This document shows positions 20,217 through 30,915 of a stretch of 64,000 bases of DNA, piece by piece. Below the pieces are notes generated by a model. That model saw nothing but the letters and a program-made list of their open reading frames with translations, searched no databases and was not told where the DNA came from. The number at the start of each line of letters is the position of its first letter. Within the stretch, counting starts at the first letter, position 1. The stretch comes from Mycoemilia scoparia (Eukaryota > Kickxellomycota > Kickxellomycetes > Kickxellales > Kickxellaceae), in contig JANBPU010000020.1 in NCBI GenBank assembly GCA_027575805.1, positions 1 to 64,000 on the forward strand. Direction: 5' to 3'. A program made the position numbers and the translations under genes.

Positions 20217-21554
20217 TTAGTTAGGCGAGTTTTCTCTTTTTAGTAAAAACAAATGACCCTTTTTTGACATCCTTACAATATGGCCTTCGCGGGTAAGCAT
20301 ATTCAGGTATTCAGTACACTTGCTTCTTGTCAAGTTCCCACGCACATCTCTCATAACTTCGTGTAGATACATCCCGTCTTGGTTTGCATGGAGCTCCTTG
20401 AGTATAAGCTCGATGGCGCCCTTGTGAGGCTATATTCAAATATCCAAAGCAATATAGAATTTGTCACATGGTCGTTACATTATCCTTTGCAAATATCAGG
20501 GACACCTGGATTCCTGGAGTCGAGTCCACGTTTGCACAATAAACAACCTCATTGGCCATTAGATACGTACCTGGCCGCGATATCGTGTGGGCAGAACATC
20601 TGTAATACGCTTGGTATTGAAGACTTGCTTTCTCTGAAAGGTGCATAGTATTAACAAATATATTATTATATGCTTGTTCTTGCATCGGATTATTTTGTAT
20701 ATCTTTTAGCCATATTGTTTTAGAAAAGGATGGCGTATTGATGCATAAGTTTGCATTGCTTACCTTGATGGTAGCTCTTTTTTGATTACTTGGAATTCTT
20801 GAGCTGCCCTTTATGATGCCCGATTTTGGACCTTGTGCGTTTGCTCTAGGTCTTCTTTCAGCACCAGAGAAGCTGCCATTGTTGTGGGCCATGTCGTTAT
20901 TGTGGAAGTCGGGATCATCATATGCAAGCGAGTGCTGCTGCTGAAGAGGAGGAGAGGGGGGCGTGGGGGGCTGTAGGCTTGGTGTACGGGGCCTTGCTGC
21001 AAGAGCTAATGGGTAAATTAAAGAATGTTAGGACGAGATATTTTGATTTACAGACAATAGAGTCTCGTGGGCTTATAAACGCATCCCATGCTTCAACCAC
21101 AATCTGTACAAGGCAGGGCGTATCACATCCTATATCGCTTCTCTGTTATTCGTAAATATCTGACAAATGTTTATTATACATACCATAGGTTGATTCACGA
21201 GGTTTCTATAGCCAGAGGAAAGATCGTTTTAGAGGCCACTAGCATTCATTTTTCTATACTACAAGCATTATTGTATTATATACTTACCTCAGGATATTCA
21301 GTACACTCGCTATTGAGCCTTATACCTTGAAGTATCCGACCAAAGTTAACATTAAATGTAACAAGACTTTTATTAACTTGACTCAAGGCTAACAGTTGTT
21401 GGTTCAATTTGTTGACTGTAGCTGTGAGTTCTGACAGGGGCACACTAAATTGATTTAGAAATATTTCTGCTTCATTGCTCAAATCTACGACCTGGGTTAG
21501 AGTGTTCTCTGCATTTAAGCGTGGAAGTGTTCTTCTGGTTTCATTTCCTGGCAT
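20217..21554 (-). CDS. DAM1: Dam1-like DASH/DAM1 complex subunit with C-terminal extension
   Basis: Model of five exons: 21554-21288, 21103-21052, 20996-20764, 20633-20571 and 20429-20217. All have GT-AG introns with matching phases and give about 275 residues. Residues ~20-90 match the Dam1 signature: a coiled helix, then FNVNFGRILQGIRLNSECTE and YPE, equivalent to the conserved N-F-x-x-x-LxGLxxNxxCxxxPE pattern. The middle (~110-170) is Pro/Gln- and basic-rich with KGSSRIPS. The last ~90 residues (RITDVLPTRYRG, then a helix-turn-helix ending LNMLTREGHIVRMSKKGH) look like a small winged-helix domain, not part of yeast Dam1. The DASH ring couples kinetochores to microtubule ends. The joining of exons 1 and 2 is the least certain step; two separate genes are the alternative. 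Confidence 0.62.
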
Positions 21555-21987
21555 TTTGTGAATTTGTATATTTTAATGGTGAAATATATGTGTAAAGATA
21601 ATCAGAAAGCGTTTGTTTACTTTTTGAATAATGATAAACAAGTTGATTGCAACAAGTCCGCTAGTCAAAGGCCAAATTAGATCAATGCCCAAAATGGCTC
21701 TCTATGGTATTTTGAAAGAGCATGGACCTGTTTCCTTGTAAATTTACCAAAAAACAATATGGTTTTTATATTAAAACAATTTTTATTATTAGAAATTATG
21801 GCCATGTCGCCATTCACAAAGGTTAAAACAAAATGATTACTAACACTAATACTACTTATACTGTGCTATTTTTGTATAGAGTAGTTTATGTGATTGGTGT
21901 AGGCAAGTATGCCAATCTTTATCAAAGCGTTGGAAGTGTAGTTAAACAGAGAGAAGATGTAATAATGCAAATGTACCAAAAGACAAC
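21555..21987. other. intergenic: Dam1-like promoter and 3' side of the sulfate permease
   Basis: 433 bp, AT-rich, nothing else recognised. Confidence 0.5.
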
Positions 21988-24429
21988 TTATTCAAGTGCC
22001 TGCTTGAAAACGGATCCTGGCCTAAGCTCAGATTCGGCAGCACGAATGGCTTCATCGAGGTCGATGTGGAAGTTTGCTCTGTTGACCCCAAGAATAGGAA
22101 CATGGACATAGGTTTGTTCAAGGTCTCTGTTGTCATTGCTCTCGTTGAGGCTGGGGCTTTCGCTGTAATCCTTGATACGGGCTTCTTGGACAGTCGATTT
22201 GTTGAGTTCAAGGTTGGCAATATCACTGTTTTCATGTTCAGACTTGTACAAAGGTCGGGTTAGCCCATCAGCATGCGTATGAATTTGGTCTACATCATAA
22301 TCTTGCTTGACTCCAACACTAGCAACGCTGAATACTGTCTTAGTATCGTCTGAGCCACCAAATCCTGCGGAAATTAGAGACCTCTTTATCCATGTGTTTT
22401 GAATACCAGCAAAGTGCCATGCCACAGAGCAGTCAGCATGACGATCCAGCTGCTTACGAACATCGACCAGGTTCTGGGTACTTGTAACATCTATGTGTGG
22501 GACACCACTAAAGTCTAGAATTATAGCACGAAGCTCGGGTAAATTGGTATTGATGTGGCTCGATGTTTTGTGGCGTGGGCCGGGATCATTCCAGGGTCTG
22601 TTTCCTAGGGAACCGTAGGGGTTGATGTTTCCTGGTCTTGACTGTTTGGTGATTTCGGCAACCATATGGTCGGTAAAGTGCGTGGCATTGGGGTAGAGGA
22701 ATGCCTCACTAATACGGTAGATGAAGATGCCCTGGGATGTGGTGGCCTGTGGACGCACAGCGGGGTTGGTTCCATCAGAATGATCGAGAGGAACATAAAC
22801 ATTGCGGTGTTTTCCCGTGAGAGTTGGAGACTTTGGACCATGTTTGTTGTCAACTTGCTCATAGACGAGAATGCGACCGATGAAGCGACCCTTGGCCTTG
22901 GCAATGCGGAATAGAGTCAATACAGCAGAGGCAATGACGGTTGTATAAATACCATTATCGATGGAGGAGAAGATACTGACAAGGACACCAGCCCAGAAGA
23001 TGATAAACTCAAATGGAGAAATCTTCCAGAATGACATGATAGTCTTTGGAGCAGTGATCAGGTCACCGACTGCGTGTATGATAACAGCAGCGAGTAAGGC
23101 GTTTGAGATGTAGTAGAATACCGGAGGAAGAGCGTAAATGGCAATAACAACCATGATGCCAGTGATGAGACCAGCAAGTGGGGTGCGGACACCGGCCTTT
23201 GACTTGATGGCAGTACGAGAGAATGAACCGGTTGCTGGATAGGCGCCGAAGAATGGACCAAGGAGGTTTGTTACACCAATAGCGATGAGTTCCTGGTTAG
23301 GGTTAATGGTATAGTTGTTCACACGACCGAAGGACTTTGAGATGGAGATGTGCTCAATAAGAAGGACAATGACTGCAGGAGGAAGCTTTCCAGCAAACTC
23401 CGAGATAATGGTGCTGTTGACCACAGGGACGCCCATGTGCTTGAAGCCACGGGGAATAGTCTTGAGAATTGAGATTTTGGGGTGCTCTGGATCGCCACGG
23501 TTAATGAGCCAAGAGATCAAAGTGTAGAGGAGGATGACAAATACAGTGCGGAGAGTGCTGGCAAAGAAAAAGTGACGCTTGTACTGGGGCCATCTTTTGC
23601 TGCCATAGTTACATATGAAACGGATCAGGTACAAGAGGAACAGAGCGGTGAGACCAATGGCTGCGTTGAGATTGCAGTCCTTGATGTACTTGAAGAAGTT
23701 GCCAAAGACGAGATAGGTAGGTGCTCTGGTGTTGTAGTTCTTGTTTGAGTTGTTGCCCATCAAAGCGGGGATCTGGCCCATGGCAATGTTCAGCGCAGAT
23801 CCAGTCATGAAGGCGGCAATTGCAGGGAGAGGGATGAAGTCAACAATAAAGCCGAGGCGCAGAAGACCGATGGCAGTGACAATGCAACCGCAAATGATGG
23901 AGAGACAGCCAGCAATTACCCAGGGAGTATCCTTATACTGAGGAAGGTGGGGCAGCGTTTCGGTCAAGATGTTGCCCACCAGGGTGGACATGACAGCCAC
24001 AGGACCAATTGTGATGTCCTTACTCGTAGCAAACATAAAGTAGATCACAACACCAACGAATGAAGAGTAGAGACCGAATTCGGGAGGGAGCATTGCTAAC
24101 TTGGCGTAGGCCATGCCCTGGGGAATCACGACCACGCCGACGGTGAGGCCGGCAACGAGGTCACCGATAAACCAAGTCAAGTTATAGCGGTATATCCATG
24201 TGGCAATGGGGAAGAGGGAGATGATATAGTCTTTTATGCCCGACTTGGTGGGAACAACAGTGTCTTTGACCCATGTTCGGACCGAAGGTATTGGTTCAAT
24301 GTATTCGATAGAATTGGTGCCAGAGCCAGCTAGTTTATCTTCGGCGGCATTGGTAGGCGTGCGAGACAAGTCGGGGTTGTATGAATTCTGTTCGGGATTG
24401 GAATCCCGTGAAGAGGATTTAAAGCCCAT
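21988..24429 (-). CDS. SUL1: SulP-family sulfate permease with STAS domain
   Basis: Single exon, 813 residues, typical for fungal sulfate permeases. A hydrophilic N-terminus (~1-75) precedes about 11-12 membrane helices (~80-510). SulP signatures are visible: VVIPQGMAYAKLAMLPPEFG with LYSSF, and KDITIGPVAVMSTLVG. A loop motif around GAYPATGSFSRTAIKSKAG is also typical. The C-terminal cytoplasmic STAS domain (~560-735) includes AIILDFSGVPHIDVTSTQN. The protein imports sulfate with protons at the plasma membrane to feed Met/Cys synthesis. SUL1 is used as a family symbol; SUL1 and SUL2 orthology cannot be separated here. Confidence 0.92.
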   Translation of the reverse strand: MGFKSSSRDSNPEQNSYNPDLSRTPTNAAEDKLAGSGTNSIEYIEPIPSVRTWVKDTVVPTKSGIKDYIISLFPIATWIYRYNLTWFIGDLVAGLTVGVVVIPQGMAYAKLAMLPPEFGLYSSFVGVVIYFMFATSKDITIGPVAVMSTLVGNILTETLPHLPQYKDTPWVIAGCLSIICGCIVTAIGLLRLGFIVDFIPLPAIAAFMTGSALNIAMGQIPALMGNNSNKNYNTRAPTYLVFGNFFKYIKDCNLNAAIGLTALFLLYLIRFICNYGSKRWPQYKRHFFFASTLRTVFVILLYTLISWLINRGDPEHPKISILKTIPRGFKHMGVPVVNSTIISEFAGKLPPAVIVLLIEHISISKSFGRVNNYTINPNQELIAIGVTNLLGPFFGAYPATGSFSRTAIKSKAGVRTPLAGLITGIMVVIAIYALPPVFYYISNALLAAVIIHAVGDLITAPKTIMSFWKISPFEFIIFWAGVLVSIFSSIDNGIYTTVIASAVLTLFRIAKAKGRFIGRILVYEQVDNKHGPKSPTLTGKHRNVYVPLDHSDGTNPAVRPQATTSQGIFIYRISEAFLYPNATHFTDHMVAEITKQSRPGNINPYGSLGNRPWNDPGPRHKTSSHINTNLPELRAIILDFSGVPHIDVTSTQNLVDVRKQLDRHADCSVAWHFAGIQNTWIKRSLISAGFGGSDDTKTVFSVASVGVKQDYDVDQIHTHADGLTRPLYKSEHENSDIANLELNKSTVQEARIKDYSESPSLNESNDNRDLEQTYVHVPILGVNRANFHIDLDEAIRAAESELRPGSVFKQALE

Positions 24430-26805
24430 GAAATACAGTGGATTTAGTATCTAACTGTGTGGGAGCGGCCTGGGAATGGCTGTTGGAGGGACAGTGCGAC
24501 AAAGATGAATAAGGGGGCGCAGATCATATGTTTGGTGCAAATATGAGGCTGGGAAGGGATGCTTTTATATGTTCGAGCAGTTTCACAAATCGAGGAACAA
24601 GGCCATAGACCATATGAAAGCACAAATTCTGCGCAGAGAGCAAAAGGGTAGAGACGGTACCTTCTACGATTTGTTAGTTGTACCTCAGTTATGAAAAAAA
24701 GTGTTACTCTCGCCATACGTGCTAACACAGCATGTGGTGGGGCCAGCCAATTGCGGGCATGCAACCCGAAATGACGTGATCTGGGCGCATTCCAGCTCAC
24801 ACAGAGAATTGTGTATTCGTTCAGATCCTATCCTTAAGGGCCGAAATGCAAGGACTGGAGTCCATAGCAAGATGGATCTGTGTGATTGTGACCATTGGCA
24901 CCCACTCCGAGCCCAGATTATCAATCTACATCGCGGCGATTGACCATAGCTTTTAGTCTGCAATTGGCGCTTGTAGGCGATGTTAACATTTTTTTACTTT
25001 TTTGCAAAGCTGTGATGATGAAAATTTTGTCCTCCGCTTTTTGGTAATATTATGTTTATCAGCCGATCTTTTAGAGATGCGGGTAATAGGTATAACAGAT
25101 GGTCACAGCCCCACCATGGCTGCGAAAATATGTGCTCGTGCCATGTCTGGGCAATGCTGGCGGGCCGTATTAGGACATAGCACCTACAATCTTGATTATT
25201 GCCCCACAGGTCTCTTCAGTAGCAGCCTCATGGTCGCATATACGCGCAGCTACCATACCATCCACAGTCGAGCAACAACGCTGGTGCTCAGCTTTGTCAT
25301 TCTTCTCTTCCACCACCCAGGGGCCCCTTAATGATTTTACCCAGGAGGAGCATTTGTGTCCAAACAAGTGTCTTGGAAGAATAGCAGCCATTCATTGCTA
25401 TGCAGGCTACCTGTATGTATGCACAGCAGGTCCTGGCTGATGCTTCATTCCGTTTGAGGCACTCAATTAGATTTTGTGCTATTGAGTAACACAGCATGCC
25501 GAGCCCTTTTTACAACAATACAAGTTTGATACAGAGGAAAGGGCAAATGTGGGCAGGCGTTGAGGCCAGCACTAAATGTTATTATTATAGCCTCTTTTTG
25601 AGTAGTCTGATCACAAATTCAGGCTAGGAATGCACTGGATCTCTCCAATCATGTGATGCGGCTCTTGTCACAATAGCACTTTTATTGCACTGGAGTAGCA
25701 GAAATGGGTCAAACTGTTCTTTGGAGCCAAAATGGGTTATAGTGCAGGGAGATTCCACTAAGCGAAAACAAAGTGTCGGGCTTGGCAGCACTTTTCTCTC
25801 AAATTTAGAAAACTTTGCAGCCTTTCTGTTGACTCTATATCCAGACTTTTGTGGGCGTTGCCAGATCTTGCCCCACACCAACAAAGGAGTGTTTAAAGAT
25901 TGTTGTAAGTATGAGTACTCGGCACAATCAGGACATATTTTGTGTTGACTGACAAAATAGATTCTACAGAATAATAGCCTGGTGAATGCAACGCAGTTGG
26001 CTACTGTAGCGAGATTTCATTCGCTTCCAACTCTTGCCTGGCTGCTTGCAAGGTTTCGCCATTTACCTGCGTTATTTACAAAACTAAACAGGTATTGGAA
26101 ACACAATTTACTCTGCTCTATTTTGGTAAGTTTATCTTCAGGCACTTTTGCGCACACCGGCTACTCGCAAGAGCGGATTGTCTTGCAAATTCACCTTTCT
26201 GGCCTTTTCTTTGTCATAGAAGGTATCTTTATCACGGCCCTTGCACCGATTTTCTAGATTTCCACAAAATTTTCATTAATAGTAACATAAGCAATAGCAG
26301 TTACTATTGCAAGATAGAGTGCAGTTAATAACAAGTTCTCCATCAAAAAAGGTACTAGCATGTTCCCTGCAAAGCAGCCCATAACCCATACACATTTAGC
26401 TGGAGTCTCAGTGATGATTGGCTGGTATCCAAGGTAATATCCTAGTACCCTTTTAGAGGAGACTACTCTGCCAAATGTTTTGAGTACAAATTAGCCGGAT
26501 TTTGTTTACAGTTGGGCAGAATTTGGGTATCAGACAAAATGAGTTTGGTTTCATAGCAGGTATTACTTGCACGCCGTCCTTATTTTCTGGCTGCGAAAAA
26601 GAGAATGAATCAACATAACATAGATTTTTGCATTGTATAGTATCAAAAATCAAGGACTTTAACATCAAAAAGACAGATGGCAAATCAATAACCTTTGAAT
26701 GGGCTTATTTTTCAATACGTCTTTTAGCGCTTGGTGTAGCCATCTACAAGTAAAAATTGGTCATTATACAGTCTAGCACCTTTACTTCTACCTTTTAGTT
26801 TCAAT
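24430..26805. other. 2.4-kb divergent intergenic region
   Basis: Between the sulfate permease (minus) and the LRR gene (plus). It contains a family-2 inverted-repeat element at 26334-26473. Short open frames have no recognisable products. I saw no clear CACGTG (Cbf1) site in the permease promoter. Confidence 0.5.
26334..26473. mobile_element. family-2 inverted-repeat element, copy 1 (reverse)
   Basis: About 140 bp. Its reverse complement aligns along its whole length with 50061-50203: the left end TGGCAGAGTAGTCTCCTCTA then AAAGGGTACTAGGATATT, the shared core ACCTTGGATACCAGCCAATC, and a right end that mirrors the left (GGTACTAGCATGTTC). It is non-coding and lies 330 bp upstream of the LRR gene. 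Confidence 0.8.
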
Positions 26806-28488
26806 ATGACATGTAGCGTTGTGAAAAACAGATACTATAACCAAATAGAAGTTCTAGGGATACTTTTACAATTTTTGCAAAAGTGTGAAGACGCTGAGCT
26901 GATAAGACAGGATTTTCTGTCCGCGTTGCCAAGGTGCTTGCAAACAGAGTTGGTACAAATAAACGGGGATGTGTATTCTCTCAATACAAAACCATTCATC
27001 TACGATGTATCAAGTAACGGCACTCTAGAACCAGAAGCAACATCTAGGCTGAAATATCTATCCATAGTAAACTCTGAAGAAGATATTCTCAGGGCCTCCT
27101 TATTTATAGGTGGTGCTGGGGACAATGGAAACACCGAAATGGCTAATACTTGGTCGGAAAAAAACACAAAAGAAATACAACGACTTTTCACAGAAAGACA
27201 ATGGCCTAACCTTGCAAGACTCATCATCGATATCTCATGTATAGATCTGGAAAGTATAATGGGATTATCAGACAAGCACCTTCCAATGCTGTGGGATTTA
27301 AGCTATGTTTTACCAAAGAAATGCATCTCCAGTGCCATTGAGAAGCTGGATAGCGATCCATCATACTTTGAGGGTTGCTCAAATGTTTGTTCCTTAGGCA
27401 TTGTTGCCAAAGATGAAGGGAGATTTGCCGGCACAAGTATCACTAACATAGATGAGATGCATGAGGTTTGTAAATGCATGTCTCGTGTAATTGAATCCCA
27501 AAAGAACAGGTTTAGGTTTATTGACTTGAGCTTCTTCATAAATCTGGGGCTGTTGGAATCTATAAAATTGTATCAATCCAGACTCCAAAGACTCTCGCTG
27601 CGAATTCAAAACAAAGCGCTAAAACATTTGGTAGCATCAGGTACTTTTTCGGTTACAGAGCTCAGGGTGCATAATGTTTTGTTCGAAAGCACAGATGAAG
27701 CACTGGCTGTCCATCCCGATACCTTTCCAAAATTGAGGCATTTGGCTGTCGAGAACATCGCAATTCCAAATAGCGTATCTTACGACAGCACTTGGATAGA
27801 AAAGCCTTTTGTTCGTATGTTTGAACCAAAATGGGATACACTCCATGGCATCACATTGCCTTTCCTTAGCGATAACATGGCTACCCTTATTGCTGGTAGT
27901 TGTCCAAATGTTATTTATCTTGAGACTTGTAAAGGGTGTGAATGCTTCATGTCACAAACAATATTTCCACTAGAAAGCAGCCTTGAGCTCACTAATAACG
28001 GAATAGATGCTTTGTTCTGCGGCTTGCAGCGCCTACGGTATTTTGATGTAAACCATCACCATGCGATAAAATTTGGGATTGATGATAAGTTATTATCATT
28101 TAGCATCTCATCAAATATTCAAGGAAATTTGCAAATGAATAAGAAATGGATATGCAGAAGGTTGTTTAAGCTGAAAATAGAGGGATATTATATCTCTCCA
28201 AAGCTTTTGGCTGGTGTTTTTGAACAATTTTCTACCTTAGAACAGCTGGACCTACTGATTGACGATGATACCAACCCAAATGCGGATATAGAAAGCATTG
28301 GGTGCCAGGGCTCTGTTAGAATTGCCACAATAGATAACCGCATGAGTTCTTTTGATAGTAAAAAGCTCGAATCTCTTATAAGGTGCTTTCCAAACCTGAA
28401 GTCTGTTAGGATTTGTGGCTTAGACAGATTAAAAGCTACTGAAGACATGAAGGCAATTTTTGAAAAAATAGCGTTTGCTCCAACTTAG
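26806..28488 (+). CDS. leucine-rich-repeat protein of an F-box/LRR-like family
   Basis: Single exon, 560 residues, no introns. It begins at the first ATG after an in-frame-closed, AT-rich leader. The body has irregular repeats of the LRR type (LPMLWDLSYVLP, FPKLRHLAVENIAIPN, LQRLRYFDVNHHHAIKFG, FPNLKSVRICGLDRLK). No clear F-box is seen; the N-terminus (VLGILLQFLQKCEDAELIRQ) could be a divergent one. It is homologous to the gene starting at 62762: both show an FP-x-L-x-x-L-x-x-ENI block, a K-W-x-x-L segment, then a C-P segment and a LQ-x-LR block in the same order. Such proteins usually pick substrates for SCF ubiquitin ligases. The function here is unknown. Confidence 0.7.
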   Translation: MTCSVVKNRYYNQIEVLGILLQFLQKCEDAELIRQDFLSALPRCLQTELVQINGDVYSLNTKPFIYDVSSNGTLEPEATSRLKYLSIVNSEEDILRASLFIGGAGDNGNTEMANTWSEKNTKEIQRLFTERQWPNLARLIIDISCIDLESIMGLSDKHLPMLWDLSYVLPKKCISSAIEKLDSDPSYFEGCSNVCSLGIVAKDEGRFAGTSITNIDEMHEVCKCMSRVIESQKNRFRFIDLSFFINLGLLESIKLYQSRLQRLSLRIQNKALKHLVASGTFSVTELRVHNVLFESTDEALAVHPDTFPKLRHLAVENIAIPNSVSYDSTWIEKPFVRMFEPKWDTLHGITLPFLSDNMATLIAGSCPNVIYLETCKGCECFMSQTIFPLESSLELTNNGIDALFCGLQRLRYFDVNHHHAIKFGIDDKLLSFSISSNIQGNLQMNKKWICRRLFKLKIEGYYISPKLLAGVFEQFSTLEQLDLLIDDDTNPNADIESIGCQGSVRIATIDNRMSSFDSKKLESLIRCFPNLKSVRICGLDRLKATEDMKAIFEKIAFAPT

Positions 28489-28861
28489 AAACTGTATTTT
28501 CATAGTGCTAGGCTAGCACACTTTGCTTTAAAAACTGTATTACAATATTATTTAAGGTATATTGGAATATAATGTATTTACACAGCTTTAGATGTTTCCA
28601 ATCTCTTTGAAGTAAATGGAAGAACAATTAACATTACCATCAATATTAGTTTTGCCAGATTACGACAAAATGCCCATATATTTTTTGGGCGAGTCTCATA
28701 CAAAATTAGGTGAGAATATTTTCGCGTTTAAGGAATTAGGATGCTATACATGGTTATACTCCTTTGTGATGGGGAACCCATGTACAACCATTTTGTTTAA
28801 TTGAAAGTGGAATTCGTTCATTTAAAATCATAAATAAATATACATGCTTTTAACTTAAAAA
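28489..28861. other. intergenic between the convergent LRR and protease genes
   Basis: 373 bp, AT-rich. A 62-codon plus-strand frame (28616-28804) lies here but has no domain, splice context or family resemblance. Confidence 0.5.
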
Positions 28862-30221
28862 TCAGCCAAACGCTTTAGTGAAACCGACCCTTTGGCCATC
28901 AATGTCGAATATGGAAGAACGATTGGTGAGCATTGGGAGCCCAAGGAGCCATAGTGACTTGTACTTGATGGGCTGAAATGCACTGATACAGAGGGTTGGG
29001 TTATTTTGTGGATATGACTTGGAGTTACTTGAACCTGAATCTGATGAACTGCTAATCCATGGTATCAGATATTTGTTTGGAGTAAGATGGACCTCTGCGT
29101 TTCCAAAATTAAACGTCAATGTTGGCAAGCTGTCGAGCCTGGAGCATGGAACCAAGATGTGCTCAAACCCAAGGATCTCGTTCACCTGGGCGATGGCCTT
29201 TTCGGGCCCGTATATGAGCGATGTTCCGGTATCCAAAATGGCATCGGCGTTAAAATCAAGAGTTATATTGCCCTTTATAGAGAGCGATGAGAACTCTAGG
29301 ATCCAATGCGTTGCCTTGCTCACGGGTATCCAGCTAATATCCGTCGTGTCGATCTCCGGAGGGGTGGACCCAATCGTCAGGTTTCCCTTAGGGGGAGACA
29401 GAGTAAATACAAATTTGTTCTCTCCAATCAACCCGTTCTCTTGTAGGTAAGTGATCGGCATTAGACCGTTGGCATTTTTTATAGCCGGGAACGCAAGGCC
29501 CATGAGGCCGTCATAATCACTAAGGCATAGTAAGTCTAAAGGCCCGTATGCAACAACGCCCATGGCCTGGTTGGGGATGCATGTAGTTCCAAGAACCATC
29601 CACTCCTTGGTCCATTGCAGCCCGATGTCACCTGAGCCGTATTTTAAGCGGCTAATTGTTTCCGTGTCCTGACTCATGTTAATATATGGTAAGCTTGTCC
29701 CACATTCCTTCGATATGTTGTAGCCACGAACCCAGACGTCTGAAGACCCTGTGTCAAATATCATATCGAATGGTTGGGGTGGATTTCCGATCATCATTGC
29801 CCCGTAGTACTGCAGCTCGAACGATAGCAAAGTAAGTAGGTATTGGTGCCAATTAGTATAGTTTGGAATATTTCAATGTAATATCCTCTTCTTTTGTCAT
29901 CTGTAGGCTTACCATCATTGTTTCGTAGTTGTACCTCAGTGGGATGAGGATGGAGTTATCAACTTTGGGTTTTGTGCAGAAGGTGAATGGTATGTACTTA
30001 TCGATGAAGCTTTGATCAAATGCTTCTCTCCCTTCTGCGCGGCCAAAGCCATTACTAACTTCTAGACTAACAATCACACGATATTAGATAAAGATGTGAC
30101 TAGAGGCTCCTTTAATACCATCACAAGCTTACCTGGTGCTGGAGGTTTGGTAGAGGGGCGAGAGGAGGGTCAATAGGCTTAGGGCAAAGTGGATTTTGGC
30201 TACATGTTTTGTATACACCAT
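28862..30221 (-). CDS. secreted pepsin-like aspartic protease (family A1)
   Basis: Three exons: 30221-30133, 30066-29913 and 29809-28862, with phases 2 and 0, giving 396 residues. Exon 1 encodes a signal peptide (HFALSLLTLLSPLYQTSS). Exon 2 is the propeptide and the strand entering the mature enzyme (LIPLRYNYETMM). Exon 3 carries YYGAMMIGNPPQPF and the first catalytic motif DTGSSDVWV. The second catalytic motif is DAILDTGTSLIYG, and the C-terminal LLGLPMLTNRSSIFD block is present. Both catalytic aspartates are intact. A Ser/Gly-rich insert (SSSSDSGSSNSKS) lies near residue 340. No GPI-attachment tail is seen, so it is predicted to be secreted or vacuolar. Confidence 0.9.
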
Positions 30222-30915
30222 TATCGCGTAAAAGTACATATAAAATAAGCCGGCGCAAGAAGGGATGCATTCTAAATAAAAGGATTCCCCTCCTCGCAAG
30301 CACTGGGCTGAATAAAATGGGCCATGGGTTTAATTATAGTCCTCTGACAGTGTCAGTAAAAGCACTGCTACTGACAGAGCCAGTCTTGTGGCTATTGATG
30401 CTCTTCAAAACATTGGTCTTTGTAGATAGCCAGCAGCCCTTCCACTCTGGGACCCATCGCAGTAGATTTTCTTGAAGTTCTAAACACAGCCTTCTAGACG
30501 CATCAAGTCCAAGAGGCCTCATCAAATGGCATTGGAAGCGAGCGAATGCCGGGTGGTCATTCCACGCAAGGCGTTCCAGTCAACACACAAAGTATTCTTG
30601 CCACCCGCCACACCACTGCACATAGTCTCTATTCACAAGATCAATACAATGGACTCGTAAAGTATCTATCAGACTTTACTGCCCAAATTGCTGCAGGTCC
30701 TCCCTTAGCCAGAATCTGCTTATGTTTTCAATGTAAGCCCTGGCTCTATTTGCTCAGGGCCGCCTACAAAGCACTCTAGCTAGGTCTCTGCGCCGAATGT
30801 ATATATTAACTTTAAGCACAGGCATGTGTGCTGGCCAAGATGTGTATGTTTTACATGCTTTCAAAGGAATAGTCCAAAAAAGGCACTGGTTTCTGATATC
30901 CCATAGTGGTCATCA
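30222..30915. other. divergent promoter region (protease / BLOC1S4)
   Basis: 694 bp. Short open frames on both strands (e.g. 30546-30779 plus) have no recognised product. Confidence 0.5.

Noticed and set aside
20922..21330. Plus-strand open frames of 77-80 codons
   Set aside because: Antisense to exons and introns of the Dam1-like gene; low-complexity Glu/Gly start; no homology recognised.
24430..24800. Possible Met4/Cbf1 control sites in the sulfate permease promoter
   Set aside because: Only loose matches (GTGTGG-like, TGACGTGA); no clear CACGTG or AAACTGTGG site.
28616..28804. 62-codon open frame downstream of the LRR gene
   Set aside because: Short, AT-rich, no family resemblance, no splice partners; probably chance.
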